64,000 bases of DNA, taken from Salinisphaera japonica YTM-1 (GTDB taxonomy: Bacteria > Pseudomonadota > Gammaproteobacteria > Nevskiales > Salinisphaeraceae). The first letter of the stretch is position 1. The number at the start of each line of letters is the position of its first letter. A model generated the notes under the pieces. It did no database searches, had not been told where the DNA came from, and saw only the letters and a list, made by a program, of their open reading frames with translations. The DNA is taken from the NCBI RefSeq assembly GCF_003788585.1, contig NZ_AYKG01000006.1, positions 1-64,000 of the forward strand. The letters are read 5' to 3'. Positions 19,971 to 29,045 of this stretch are shown piece after piece. Position numbers and translations under genes: made by a program.

Positions 19971-21325
19971 CAGTCGATGAAGTCCTCGTCGTAATGATCC
20001 TGCAGATTTTCGAAACGGGTCAGATGCGACAGGAACGCCGTGCGTGCCACGCCCAGCGGGCCGTTACGCTGCTTGCCGATGATGATCTCGGCCACGCCCT
20101 TGTCGTCGCTGTCTTCGTTGTAGACCTCGTCACGATAGACGAACAGGATCACGTCGGCGTCCTGCTCGATACCCCCGGACTCACGCAGATCCGACATGCG
20201 CGGGCGCTTGTTGTCACGCTGCTCGACCTGGCGGTTGAGCTGGGACAGGGCGATGACCGGCACGTTGAGCTCCTTGGCCATGGCCTTGAGCTGACGCGAG
20301 ATCTCCGAGATTTCGTTGGTCCGGTTTTCCTTGGTGCCGGGGACCTGCATGAGCTGCAGGTAATCGACCACGACCAGCCCGATATCGTGTTCGCGCTTGA
20401 GACGCCGCGCCCGGGCACGCATTTCCGACGGCGACAGGCCGGCCGTGTCGTCGATGAACAGTTTGGCGTTCTCGTTCATGATCCCGATGGCCGAGGTGAT
20501 CTTTGGCCAATCGTCCTCGGTCAGCCGGCCGGATCTCAGGCGCGACTGATCCACCCGCCCCCAGGACGAGATCATACGAATCACGAGCTGCTCGGCCGGC
20601 ATTTCCAGAGAGAACACGGCCACCGGAATCTTTTCCTTGATGGCGATGTTCTCCACGATGTTCATGGCCAGCGATGTCTTGCCCATCGAGGGCCGGCCGG
20701 CCAGGATCAACAGATCGGCCGGCTGCAAGCCATTGGTGAGCTTGTCGAACTCGGCCAGGCCGGTCGGCACGCCGGAGAACGCGCCTTCGCGCGCGACCAG
20801 CTGCTCGATGTGATTGACGGCCTTGGTCAGCAGGGCGTTGAGGCCGATCGGCCCTTCGCCGCCCTTGCGCCCGCGCTCGGCGATGGCAAAGATCTCTTTC
20901 TCGGCCCCGCCCAGCAATTCATCGGCCGTCTGGCCCTGCGGATCGAACGAGGACGTGGTGATCTGGTCGCCAGCGCGGATGAGCTGGCGCATGACCGATC
21001 GCTCGCGCACGATATCCGCATAGGCCTTGATATTGGCCGCGCTTGGAATATCCGCGGCCAACTGGCCGATATAGGTCGCCCCACCCGCTTTTTCGAGCAA
21101 GTCGTTGGTCCGCAACCACTCGGTCAGCGTGACCAGATCGCGCGGCTGGTTGCGATCCGCCAGATCCGCCAGGCCGCGATAGAGCAGGCGATGATCCTCG
21201 CGATAGAAATCGCCCTCGTGGATCGCCCCGGCCACGTCGTCCCAGGCTTTCTCAGACAACAACAGACCGCCGATGACCGATTGTTCGGCCTCGAGCGAAT
21301 GCGGGGGCAGCTTGGATTCGGCCAT
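19970..21325 (-). CDS. dnaB: Replicative DNA helicase DnaB
   Basis: 451-residue hexameric 5'-3' helicase. The N-terminal domain begins with PPHSLEAEQSVIGG. The RecA-like C-terminal domain has Walker A AGRPSMGKTSLA, Walker B VVVDYLQLM, ALSQLNRQVEQR and DLRESGGIEQDADVILF. There is no sign of an intein. Upstream, instead of joining rplI closely, it is separated by a long array of repeats. Confidence 0.97.
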   Translation of the reverse strand: MAESKLPPHSLEAEQSVIGGLLLSEKAWDDVAGAIHEGDFYREDHRLLYRGLADLADRNQPRDLVTLTEWLRTNDLLEKAGGATYIGQLAADIPSAANIKAYADIVRERSVMRQLIRAGDQITTSSFDPQGQTADELLGGAEKEIFAIAERGRKGGEGPIGLNALLTKAVNHIEQLVAREGAFSGVPTGLAEFDKLTNGLQPADLLILAGRPSMGKTSLAMNIVENIAIKEKIPVAVFSLEMPAEQLVIRMISSWGRVDQSRLRSGRLTEDDWPKITSAIGIMNENAKLFIDDTAGLSPSEMRARARRLKREHDIGLVVVDYLQLMQVPGTKENRTNEISEISRQLKAMAKELNVPVIALSQLNRQVEQRDNKRPRMSDLRESGGIEQDADVILFVYRDEVYNEDSDDKGVAEIIIGKQRNGPLGVARTAFLSHLTRFENLQDHYDEDFID

Positions 21326-21470
21326 GGGCAGGCGCGCTCGGTCGCTAAGGAACGCGCAGTTTACGTCAGGTGGCGTTGCGACTTCACGGCTTGTGATTCT
21401 CGCCGCCCTGCGCTCGCGTTATAGCCTGCGGTGGCCACTTGCGCCCTGTGCTCTCTTTGAGACTCGTGTA

Positions 21471-23145
21471 CTGCTTGTTGGCACGTTCCGCTTGGTTTTT
21501 CCGGTCCGCAAATGCACGCGAACAGACGCGAATATTGGGCGTGGCGAGGACTTTAGCTCGGGCGTTTTTGCTGGCTGCCTGCGGGCGCGGCGGGATGGTC
21601 GCAAGGCGATGGCTGGTTCGCGGACCTGTCGGCCAGTCGTTCGCAGGCGTTTCGATTTGGATGGCTTCGTTCCTGAATGATCGCGAATAAGCGCGCTCGC
21701 TTCAGGGTTAGACGGGCTTTGCGTGATTGTTTGTTGGTGCGTTCCGCTTTGTTCTTCCGGTCCGCAAATGCACGCCAATAGACGCGAATATTGGGCGTGG
21801 TGGGCACTCTAGTTCGGGCGTTTTGACTGGCTGCTTGCGGGAGGGGCGGGATGGTCGCAAGGCGATGGCTGGCTCGCGGACCTGTCGGCCGGTGTGGCGC
21901 AGGCGTGTAGATTTGGGGCTTCGTTCCTGAATAATCGCAAATAAGCGCGGGCGCTTTCGGATTTGCGGGACTTGGCGTCGTGGTTGGTTGGTGCGTTCCG
22001 TTTTGCTCTTCTCGTCCGCAAATGCACGCCAATAGACGCGAATATTGGGCGTGGTGGGTACTTTAGTTCGCGTGTTTTGACTAGCTGCTTGCGGGAGCGG
22101 CGGGATGGTCGCAAGGCGATGGCTGGCTCGGCCGGTCGTTCGCAGGCGTTTCGATTTGGATGGCTTCGTTCCTGAATGATCGCGAATAAGCGCGGGCACT
22201 TTCGGGTTCGCGGGACTTGGCGTGCTGGTTTTTTTGACGCGTTTTGCCTTATTTTTTCGGTCCGCAAATGCACGCCAATAGACGCGAATATTGGGCTTGG
22301 TGGGCACTCTAGTTCGCGTGTTTTGACTGGCTGCTTGCGGGAGCGGCGGGATGGTCGCAAGGCGATGGCTGGCCCGCGGACCTGTCGGCCAGTTGTTCGC
22401 AGGCGTTCGAGTTAGATGGCTTCGTCCCTGAATGAACGCGAATAAGAGCGGGCGTTTCTCGGTTTGAAGGATTGACGTGGCATGGGGCGACGACATATCG
22501 CGTTCATACATGCGCGTAGTCGGGCAGCGCGGTTGTCCCGCGCTACTGCTGACCGAAAACACGACGGGTATCGGCCCGCTTCAACGCTCGAAGTTTCTCG
22601 ATTTGAATCTGTGTCTATCCGCGTCCGTCTCCAGACAAATTAAGCCCGAGTACCTCGAAACCCAGCACGCCAGTCCCGCAAACCCGACCGAGCCTGCTCT
22701 TATTTGCGGTCATTCAGGACCGGAGCCGCAAATACACACGCCTGCACCACACCGGCCGACAAGTCCGCGGGCCAGCAAGCGCCCAACGACCATTCATCCG
22801 CGCCCGCAAGCATTTGACCCAAGCATTGAAACAACGAGCGCCACCAGGTCCAACATTCGCGTCTATTTGCGTACATTTGCGGACCGAAAAAAATAAGGCG
22901 AAACGCGCCAAAAAAACCAGCACGCCAAGTCCCGTAACCTCCGGGCGCCCGCTTTTATTTGCGGTCATTGAGGACCGAAGCCGCAAATTCACACGCCTGC
23001 ACCACACCGGCCGACGCGTCCGCGGGCCAGCAGGCGCTCGACGACCATTCATCCGCCGCCGCAAGCACTCAACCCAGGCGTCAGAACAACAAACACCACC
23101 CGGCCCAACATTCGCGTCTATTGGCGTGCATTCGCGGACTGATGC
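21471..23145. repeat. Array of six ~250-bp repeat units, four direct then two inverted
   Basis: No gene is supported in the 1.9-kb space 21326-23236. The word gtccgcaaatgcacg occurs at about 21504, 21760, 22014 and 22260, giving periods of 256, 254 and 246. Each unit also shares gacgcgaatattggg, gggatggtcgcaaggcgatgg, gcggacctgtcggcc and a cgttcctgaatgatcgcgaa tail. After a spacer (about 22480-22690) two units occur in reverse complement, with ttcgcgtctatt at about 22857 and 23110 (period 253). Unit sequences differ by substitutions and small indels, so the array is not recent. Reading frames that cross it arise from the repeat itself and look non-coding. Confidence 0.9.
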
Positions 23146-23180
23146 TTTCAGGAACAGCCGCCAAAACAGAACATCGGAAC

Positions 23181-23216
23181 AAAAAAAAACGCCGCCTTGG
23201 AGGGCGGCGTTTTTTC
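23181..23216. terminator. Intrinsic terminator downstream of rplI
   Basis: A run of nine A, a hairpin cgccgcc/ggcggcg with a five-base loop, then six T. On the minus strand it ends the rpsF-rpsR-rplI operon about 20 bp after the rplI stop; its symmetry also stops plus-strand reading. Confidence 0.9.
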
Positions 23217-23236
23217 TAGCGTACGAGAAGCGCGGT

Positions 23237-23842
23237 TTAGGGCTCTTCGCGCTCGCCGATCGGGGCATCAGCCTCGGTAGCCGAGGCATCGGCCGGCTCG
23301 CCGGCGTCTTCGACGCGCTCGCCTTCGACTTCTTCAGCCGTGGCATCGTCTTCGGTGTTCTCATTGATGCGCGCGGGCATGTTCACGCCCATATCAGTCT
23401 GTTGCGCAACAACGATTTCAATATCGACAACGACCTCGGCGTGCAACGTCAGCTCGGCGTTGTAGTAGCCAACCTGACGGATCGTGCCTTCGGTCAGCGT
23501 GACTTCACGCGGATCGAGCTCGATGCCGTCGTCATTGACCTTCTCGGCGATCTCCTGCGGGCCAACCGACCCGTAGAGCTTGCCTTCGTCCGAGGCACGC
23601 ATGGCGATCACGAAAGACTGGCCACGCAGCTGGCCGGCCCGCAGATTCGCGCGGTCTTCGCGCTCCTGCGATGCGGCTTCCAGCTCGGCGCGACGCTCTT
23701 GGAAGACGGCCATGTTGTTCTTCGTGGCCGGCAGGGCCATGCCACGCGGAAACAGATAGTTACGACCGTAACCGGCACGCACCTTCACGGTGTCGCCGAG
23801 ATCGCCCAGGTTGCGGATTTTCTGTAGCAGTACGACGTCCAC
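23237..23842 (-). CDS. rplI: 50S ribosomal protein L9 with acidic C-terminal tail
   Basis: 201-residue L9; most bacterial L9 proteins are about 150. The N-terminal domain is clear (MDVVLLQKIRNLGDLGDTV, RNYLFPRGMALPAT). A long helix and the C-terminal domain (LYGSVGPQEIAEKV, GYYNAELTLHAEV) follow. After about residue 150 it continues as a strongly acidic, Ala/Glu/Asp-rich tail (EDDATAEEVEGERVED). Last gene of rpsF-rpsR-rplI, 9 bp after rpsR. Confidence 0.96.
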   Translation of the reverse strand: MDVVLLQKIRNLGDLGDTVKVRAGYGRNYLFPRGMALPATKNNMAVFQERRAELEAASQEREDRANLRAGQLRGQSFVIAMRASDEGKLYGSVGPQEIAEKVNDDGIELDPREVTLTEGTIRQVGYYNAELTLHAEVVVDIEIVVAQQTDMGVNMPARINENTEDDATAEEVEGERVEDAGEPADASATEADAPIGEREEP

Positions 23843-23851
23843 AAATGCCTC

Positions 23852-24082
23852 CTACGACGAATGACGGTCGGTGTACGGGAGCAGCGCGAGAAAACGCGCG
23901 CGTTTGACGGCGGTCGACAGCTGACGCTGGTAGCGTGCGGCCGTGCCCGTGATACGGGAGGGAACGATCTTGCCGGTTTCGGTGACGTACTGCTTGAGCG
24001 TCTCGATATCCTTGTAATCGATCTCTTCAACGCCTTCGGCGGTGAACTTGCAGTAGCGACGGCGACGGAAAAAACGAGCCAT
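23852..24082 (-). CDS. rpsR: 30S ribosomal protein S18
   Basis: 76-residue S18, the standard size. [25 protein letters not shown] at the N-terminus and [30 protein letters not shown] at the C-terminus are unmistakable. It lies between rpsF (11-bp gap) and rplI (9-bp gap) in the conserved operon and binds next to S6 on the 30S platform. Confidence 0.97.
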   Translation of the reverse strand: MARFFRRRRYCKFTAEGVEEIDYKDIETLKQYVTETGKIVPSRITGTAARYQRQLSTAVKRARFLALLPYTDRHSS

Positions 24083-24093
24083 TTGATGCTCCT

Positions 24094-24456
24094 TTAGCTG
24101 GCGGCCGGGGCCTTGGTGTCGGACTTCTCGGACTTCTCGGCGTTCTTGGACAACGGCGAGGGATCAACGTCGGCCTTGTGGCGCGCCACAACCAGATGGC
24201 GCAGCACCGCGTCGTTGAAACGGAACAGGTCTTCCAGTTCCTCGCGTGCTTCCTGTGAACACTCGATGTTCATCAGCACGTAGTGGGCCTTGTGGATCTT
24301 GGTGATCGGATAGGCCAGCTGACGACGGCCCCAGTCCTCATGGCGATGCACCTTGCCGCCGTCGTTTTCGACGACGCCTTGGTACTTCTCGACCATGGCG
24401 GGCACCTGCTCGCTCTGATCCGGATGGACCAGGAACACGATTTCATAATGTCGCAT
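24094..24456 (-). CDS. rpsF: 30S ribosomal protein S6
   Basis: 120-residue S6. It starts [19 protein letters not shown] and contains [11 protein letters not shown] and [12 protein letters not shown], the S6 core that binds S18. A Lys/Ser/Asp-rich tail follows the core from about residue 100. The start at 24456 is supported by AAGGAA about seven bases upstream and by the family N-terminus; an upstream in-frame start at 24531 is unrelated leader. First gene of its operon. Confidence 0.96.
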   Translation of the reverse strand: MRHYEIVFLVHPDQSEQVPAMVEKYQGVVENDGGKVHRHEDWGRRQLAYPITKIHKAHYVLMNIECSQEAREELEDLFRFNDAVLRHLVVARHKADVDPSPLSKNAEKSEKSDTKAPAAS

Positions 24457-24539
24457 GGATATTCCTTGTGGTTGAAAGCCCCTGAGCCTTGACGGCCATG
24501 GAGCAAGGACATGCAGCCGTGGCGGCCGCAAGGCGCGCG

Positions 24540-24568
24540 ATTCTAGTCGCTTGCGCCGGTTATCGCAA
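24540..24568 (-). promoter_or_regulatory. Sigma-70-like promoter of rpsF-rpsR-rplI
   Basis: On the minus strand TTGCGA (24563-24568) and TAGAAT (24540-24545) are separated by exactly 17 bases, about 85 bp upstream of rpsF. Both boxes are close to consensus. Confidence 0.7.
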
Positions 24569-24582
24569 TCGTGATCATCATT

Positions 24583-25338
24583 TTAAGCCCTGGCCGCGCG
24601 CTGTCGTCGGGTTTCAAACAGCGCGATCGCCGTGGCCACCGAGACATTGAGGCTTTCCATCACCGGCTCCATGGGGATCGAGACCAGCAGATCACAGTGA
24701 TCAGCGGTGAGCGCCCGCAGACCGTCGGCCTCACCGCCGGCCACCCAGACAATCCGCGCCGGTAGATCGGTATCGTGAATCGAGGCATGGCTTTCTCCGG
24801 CCAGCCCGACCGCCCAGAACCCGTCGGCCTTGAGCCGCTCGATAGCCCGCGAGAGATTGGTCACCGGCACGAAGGGCACGATCTCGGCCCCGCCGGCCGC
24901 CACTTTTCTGGCCGCCCCGGTCAGCCCGGCGGCGCGCTTGCGCGGGGCGATGACCGCAGTCACACCGGCCGCAGCGGCACTACGCAGACAAGCACCCAGA
25001 TTATGTGGATCCTGAACCTGGTCGAGTGCCAGCACCCAGGGGGTGTCGGTGCGCGCCAACAGATCAGCCAATTCCGACTCGCGCAGGATATGGCCCGTCA
25101 CGATCTCGGCGGCACACCCCTGGTGATTGATATCAGGCAACGCCTTGTCGAGTGCGCCGCGATCGTGGCTCTCAACCGGCACACCGGCCGCCTCGGCCGC
25201 CGCGATCAATGCCCGCGTGCGGCCATCGGCCTTGTCGCGCGCCAAGCGGATACGAACGACCTTTTGCCCGGCATCCAATGCGGCCGTGACGGCGTGTACG
25301 CCACCGATCCAGTCTGTCGCCTGCCCCTTGTCGCTCAT
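24583..25338 (-). CDS. rlmB: 23S rRNA (guanosine-2'-O-)-methyltransferase RlmB
   Basis: 251-residue SPOUT-family enzyme that methylates G2251 of 23S rRNA. The N-terminal substrate-binding domain has IGGVHAVTAAL. The knot domain shows LALDQVQDPHNLGACLRSAAAAGV, WAVGLAGES, VWVAGGEADGLR and the terminal MESLNVSVATAIALFE. Length is normal. It follows rnr and the OmpA lipoprotein gene on the same strand, but a 296-bp repeat-bearing gap lies between. Confidence 0.95.
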   Translation of the reverse strand: MSDKGQATDWIGGVHAVTAALDAGQKVVRIRLARDKADGRTRALIAAAEAAGVPVESHDRGALDKALPDINHQGCAAEIVTGHILRESELADLLARTDTPWVLALDQVQDPHNLGACLRSAAAAGVTAVIAPRKRAAGLTGAARKVAAGGAEIVPFVPVTNLSRAIERLKADGFWAVGLAGESHASIHDTDLPARIVWVAGGEADGLRALTADHCDLLVSIPMEPVMESLNVSVATAIALFETRRQRAARA

Positions 25339-25384
25339 TCTTTTACTCTTTTTTCAGGGAGTTGGGGGCTGTTCTTCATGTTTT

Positions 25385-25560
25385 GTCCGCGAATGAATAC
25401 AGACAGGAATCCGCCGATGAACACCGATGGCCGCAGATAAAAGAAAAAACGATCACTGAATAAAACAAAGATCGTTTCGCCTCAAAACGAATAGAGCTCG
25501 TCGGATCAGCGTTGTCTTATCTGCGTGAATTCGCATTCATTTGCAGACAATGTTTAGCGA
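25385..25560. repeat. Palindromic copy of the intergenic repeat family
   Basis: The gap between rlmB and the OmpA lipoprotein gene has no supported gene. It has a left arm gtccgcgaatgaatacagac plus gatggccgcagataaaag and a right arm cttatctgcgtgaattcgca plus ttcatttgcagacaa, which are imperfect reverse complements. The words match those at 5050-5530. Confidence 0.7.
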
Positions 25561-25634
25561 ACGATCGAAAGAGCCGGACACAACTTTTTGTCTTTATCGG
25601 CGGCTCACGGCCCATCGGCGGATTGTCTTCGGCG

Positions 25635-26363
25635 CTACGGCGAATTGAACTGCGGATTGCCCAGATTCGGCGGCGCGGTGAAGGCCTGTTTTTCCTGGCC
25701 CTCGACGATCGGCTTGATGATGATCGCGACCCGACGGTTCTGGGCTCGGCCGGTCTCGGTATCGTTGGAGGCCACGAACTCGGTTTCACCACGGGCCCAT
25801 GTCAGCAGGCGCTGTGAGCTGACCCCGCGCGATCCCAGGAACTGCGCCACAGACTGTGCGCGGTTTTCCGAGAGCTCCAGATTATGCTGGGTGCTGCCGG
25901 TGCTATCGGTGAAGCCGACCACGTGAATCGCCGTTTTGTCGTAGTCCTTCAGAACATTGGCGATACTATTGAAGGTGTTTTGTGCGGTCGGGGTCAGGTT
26001 GGCGCTATCGACCGGAAACGAGGCATCGCTGGCCACACCGACCTGCAACGTGTTGTTGCCGAGCTCGGTGATCGATAGCTGGTCGGCCGCCTGTTGCTCG
26101 GCCAGTTTCTCGTTCAACTCGGCTTTTTGGCGATCCATGTAATGACCGACACCGGCGCCGGTGAGCGCGCCCACGGCCATGCCGATTGCGGTGTTGGTGG
26201 TCGAGTGGTCGCCCAGCAACGAGCCGATCGCCCCGCCAACGGCCGTGCCGACACCGCCGCCGATCTTGGCGCGGCGGTTGGGGTCGCCCGCACAGGCCGT
26301 GACGGCCAGCGTAGCGGTCAAAAGCGCAATGACGGGTGCGCGCGTCCGGCGTATCGAGATCAT
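25635..26363 (-). CDS. OmpA-family peptidoglycan-associated lipoprotein (YiaD-like)
   Basis: 242-residue predicted outer-membrane lipoprotein. The signal peptide ends in a lipobox AVTAC (about residue 24). A glycine-zipper region follows (GGGVGTAVGGAIGSLLG, IGMAVGALTGAGVG). The OmpA_C domain (about 115-225) shows FPVDSANLTPTAQ, the peptidoglycan-binding VVGFTDSTGS, LSENRAQSVAQFL and RAQNRRVAIII. This layout is that of YiaD. It lies just downstream of rnr (23-bp gap), so it may share its transcript. Confidence 0.9.
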   Translation of the reverse strand: MISIRRTRAPVIALLTATLAVTACAGDPNRRAKIGGGVGTAVGGAIGSLLGDHSTTNTAIGMAVGALTGAGVGHYMDRQKAELNEKLAEQQAADQLSITELGNNTLQVGVASDASFPVDSANLTPTAQNTFNSIANVLKDYDKTAIHVVGFTDSTGSTQHNLELSENRAQSVAQFLGSRGVSSQRLLTWARGETEFVASNDTETGRAQNRRVAIIIKPIVEGQEKQAFTAPPNLGNPQFNSP

Positions 26364-26386
26364 CGTCGAATCCTTTATGGGGTCAA

Positions 26387-28747
26387 TCAGGAAGAGTTTT
26401 TCTTCCGGCGATTACCGTTCTTGGACCGTCGATTATTGTTTTTGTTGCCGCCCTTGCCCGACGATTTGTTACCGCCGCCGGGCTTGTTGCCACCGCCGCT
26501 CTTGTTGTCGTCGGCGGGACTGGCAGCGTGTTCATCGTCACCACGAACACTGGCGCGTTCTTCGACCGGCTCGAAATCGATCTTGCGCTCGTCCAGATCC
26601 ACCCGAGCCACCTTGACCCGCATCTTGTCGGCCAGGCGATAGACCCGGCCCGAGCGCTCGCCTTTGAGTGCACGGGATTTCGCATCGAAGTGATAGAAAT
26701 CACTCGACAGGCTGGACACATGCACCAGGCCGGTGGCGAAGATGCCCTCGAGCTCGACAAACAGCCCGAAGCCGGTCACGCCGGTCACGGTGCCGTAGAA
26801 CATCTCGCCCAGGGAGTCGCGCATGTACTCGCACTTGAGGAAGTCATCGACATCACGCGTGGCGTCATCGGCGCGCCGCTCGGCCTCCGAGCATTGCTGA
26901 CCCAGCGCTTCCATGCCGGCCAGATCATAATCGAAGTTCAGCGGCTTGCCGCCGGCTTCCAAATGCTTGATGCCGCGATGCACCAACAGATCCGGATAAC
27001 GCCGGATCGGCGAGGTGAAATGCGCGTAGTCGTCCAACGCCAAGCCGAAATGGCCGTCGTTGTGCGGCGAATAGACCGCGCGCTGCATGCTGCGCAGCAT
27101 GACGGTCTGGATGAGATGCGAATCGGGCCGTGTGGCCGCCTGGGCCAACAGTTTGGCGTAATCGGCGGCCTCCGGATCATCCCCGCCGGTCAGCGTCAGA
27201 CCACGCTCGGACAGGAATGAGCGCAGGTCCTCCAGCGAATCGGCGGTGGGCGTGGCGTGCACGCGATACAACAACGGCATCTTGCGCTTGCCGAGGTATT
27301 TCGCGGTCGCGACGTTGGCCGCGATCATGCACTCCTCGATGATCTTGTGCGCCACGTTGCGCTCGGTGGGCACGATCCGCGCGATCTTGCGATCGGCGTT
27401 GAACTCGATCTTCGTGGCCTGGGTCTCGAACTCGATCGCCCCACGCTCGCGTCGCTGCTCCAGCATGGCCTGAAACAGACCATGGAGATCGTCCAGCGGC
27501 GTTTTCAGATCGGCGTGGCGGGCCGGCAGGTTGTCCGGGTTTTCCAGCCAATCGGCCACCTGCTCATAGAGCAGACGCGCATGCGACCGGATGACCGCGG
27601 AATAGAACTTCGAGGCCTGCAGCTCGCCGGCGGCATTGAAGCGCATCTCGCAGACCACCGACAGGCGGTCGACATCCGGATTGAGCGAGCACAGCCCGTT
27701 GGACAGGGCCTCGGGCAGCATCGGCACGACGTGATCGGGGAAATACACCGAGGTCGCGCGCTCAACGGCTTCGACGTCCAACGGCGAGTCTTTTCTCACG
27801 TAGTGCGACACATCGGCGATGGCGACCCACAGCTTGTAGCCACGCGGCGTCTTCTTGGCATAGACCGCGTCATCGAAATCACGCGCGTCCGCCCCGTCGA
27901 TGGTCACCAGCGGCAGATCGCGCAGATCCACCCGGTCTTTCTTGTCAGCCTCGGCGACTTCATCGCCACAGGTCTTGGCCTGTTCGATCACCTCGGCCGG
28001 GAACTCGTGGGGGATGCCGTGCGAGCGGATGGCGACCTCGATCTCCATGCCCGGCGCCATACGGTCGCCCAGCACTTCGATGACTTCGCCCACCGGCTCG
28101 CTGCGCTTCGACGGCGCTTCGATGATGCGCACCGTGACGACATCATTGTTCTCGGCCCCGCCACGCTTGCTCTCGGCGATACGGACTTCCTGAGGAATCC
28201 GTTGGTTGTCAGGCACGACCATCGACACGCCGGATTCGACCACGAACCGGCCCACGATGGTTTCGTTGACGCGCTCGAGCACTTCGACGATACGGCCTTC
28301 GCGACGCCCGCGCTGATCCCGCCCGGTCACATGCACCACGACACGATCACCGTGCATGACCTGACGCATCTGGCGCGGCGCCAGAAACACGTCGTCACCG
28401 CTGGTCTCGTCCGGCAATAGAAAACCGAAGCCGTCGCGATGGCCCTGAACGCGCCCGCGCACCAGATCCATCTTGTCGATGGGCCCGAGTGCGCCGCGGC
28501 GATTCTCCAGCAGCTGGCCGTCACGCAACATCGCGCGCAGCCGGTGCTCGAAAGCCTCGGCCGCGTCGTCATCGAGCGCGTAGTACTCGATGAGCTCGTC
28601 GTGGGTCATGGGATGGCCTTCAGCGGCCAGATCGTCCAGGACCAGCTGGCGACTGGGCACGGGGCTGTCGTAGGCGCCCTGCTCGGCCTGATGGTTGGGG
28701 TCGCGTTCGCGCCAGTCGGCGGCGCGATCGTCGTTTGGCTTACTCAA
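26387..28747 (-). CDS. rnr: Ribonuclease R
   Basis: 786-residue 3'-5' exoribonuclease active on structured RNA. In order: an N-terminal helix-turn-helix and cold-shock domains (VRGRVQGHRDGFGFLLPD), the RNB catalytic domain with DGADARDFDDAVYA (metal-binding Asp cluster) and HFTSPIRRYPDLLVHR, then an S1 domain (GTVTGVTGFGLFVELEGIFATGLVHVSSL). It ends with a Gly/Asn/Lys/Arg-rich basic tail of about 50 residues, common in RNase R and linked to RNA unwinding. It is divergent from tRNA-Leu. Confidence 0.97.
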   Translation of the reverse strand: MSKPNDDRAADWRERDPNHQAEQGAYDSPVPSRQLVLDDLAAEGHPMTHDELIEYYALDDDAAEAFEHRLRAMLRDGQLLENRRGALGPIDKMDLVRGRVQGHRDGFGFLLPDETSGDDVFLAPRQMRQVMHGDRVVVHVTGRDQRGRREGRIVEVLERVNETIVGRFVVESGVSMVVPDNQRIPQEVRIAESKRGGAENNDVVTVRIIEAPSKRSEPVGEVIEVLGDRMAPGMEIEVAIRSHGIPHEFPAEVIEQAKTCGDEVAEADKKDRVDLRDLPLVTIDGADARDFDDAVYAKKTPRGYKLWVAIADVSHYVRKDSPLDVEAVERATSVYFPDHVVPMLPEALSNGLCSLNPDVDRLSVVCEMRFNAAGELQASKFYSAVIRSHARLLYEQVADWLENPDNLPARHADLKTPLDDLHGLFQAMLEQRRERGAIEFETQATKIEFNADRKIARIVPTERNVAHKIIEECMIAANVATAKYLGKRKMPLLYRVHATPTADSLEDLRSFLSERGLTLTGGDDPEAADYAKLLAQAATRPDSHLIQTVMLRSMQRAVYSPHNDGHFGLALDDYAHFTSPIRRYPDLLVHRGIKHLEAGGKPLNFDYDLAGMEALGQQCSEAERRADDATRDVDDFLKCEYMRDSLGEMFYGTVTGVTGFGLFVELEGIFATGLVHVSSLSSDFYHFDAKSRALKGERSGRVYRLADKMRVKVARVDLDERKIDFEPVEERASVRGDDEHAASPADDNKSGGGNKPGGGNKSSGKGGNKNNNRRSKNGNRRKKNSS

Positions 28748-28804
28748 TATCTCGCTCCATAGACCGCGTACGATACCGGAAGTGAAAAAAGGCTCAAGCA
28801 GTAA

Positions 28805-28833
28805 TTGACAACCGGGGAGCCGACTACTACATT
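28805..28833 (+). promoter_or_regulatory. Sigma-70 promoter of tRNA-Leu
   Basis: TTGACA (28805-28810), a 17-base spacer, then TACATT (28828-28833), placing the start of transcription about 8 bases before the mature tRNA. Consensus -35 and near-consensus -10. Confidence 0.85.
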
Positions 28834-28847
28834 ACGCGCTCTTCGTT

Positions 28848-28934
28848 GCCCGGGTGGCGGAATTGGTAGACGCGCTAGCTTCAGGTGCTAGTGACCTAAC
28901 GGTCGTGGAGGTTCAAGTCCTCTCCCGGGCACCA
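28848..28934 (+). tRNA. tRNA-Leu(CAG)
   Basis: 87 nt with encoded CCA. The acceptor stem GCCCGGG pairs with CCCGGGC. The D-arm is GGCGGAATTGGTAGACGCGC, the anticodon loop CTTCAGG gives anticodon CAG, a class II variable arm follows, and the T-loop is GTTCAAGTC. It lies between divergent rnr and the deaminase gene and is followed by its own terminator. Confidence 0.97.
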
Positions 28935-28940
28935 GATTCG

Positions 28941-28982
28941 AAAAGGCCCGGATCGCTTAAATGCGGTCCGGGCTTTTTTTTT
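28941..28982 (+). terminator. Intrinsic terminator after tRNA-Leu
   Basis: gcccgga-cgc pairs with gcg-tccgggc around a short loop, followed by nine T. It lies just past the CCA end. Confidence 0.93.
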
Positions 28983-29045
28983 GCCCTGTATTCAGGCACT
29001 TGCATGCCGAACATCGCATCTCGCGATGATCCTGGAGCTTTGATC

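Noticed and set aside
21708-22562. Long reading frames across the repeat array, such as 21708-22562 minus and 22814-23827 plus
   Set aside because: Each translates the repeat unit several times over with no known domain, and open frames appear on both strands, so they come from the repeat composition.
21471-23145. CRISPR array
   Set aside because: The period is about 250 bp, the units diverge along their whole length and change orientation, and no cas genes are present.
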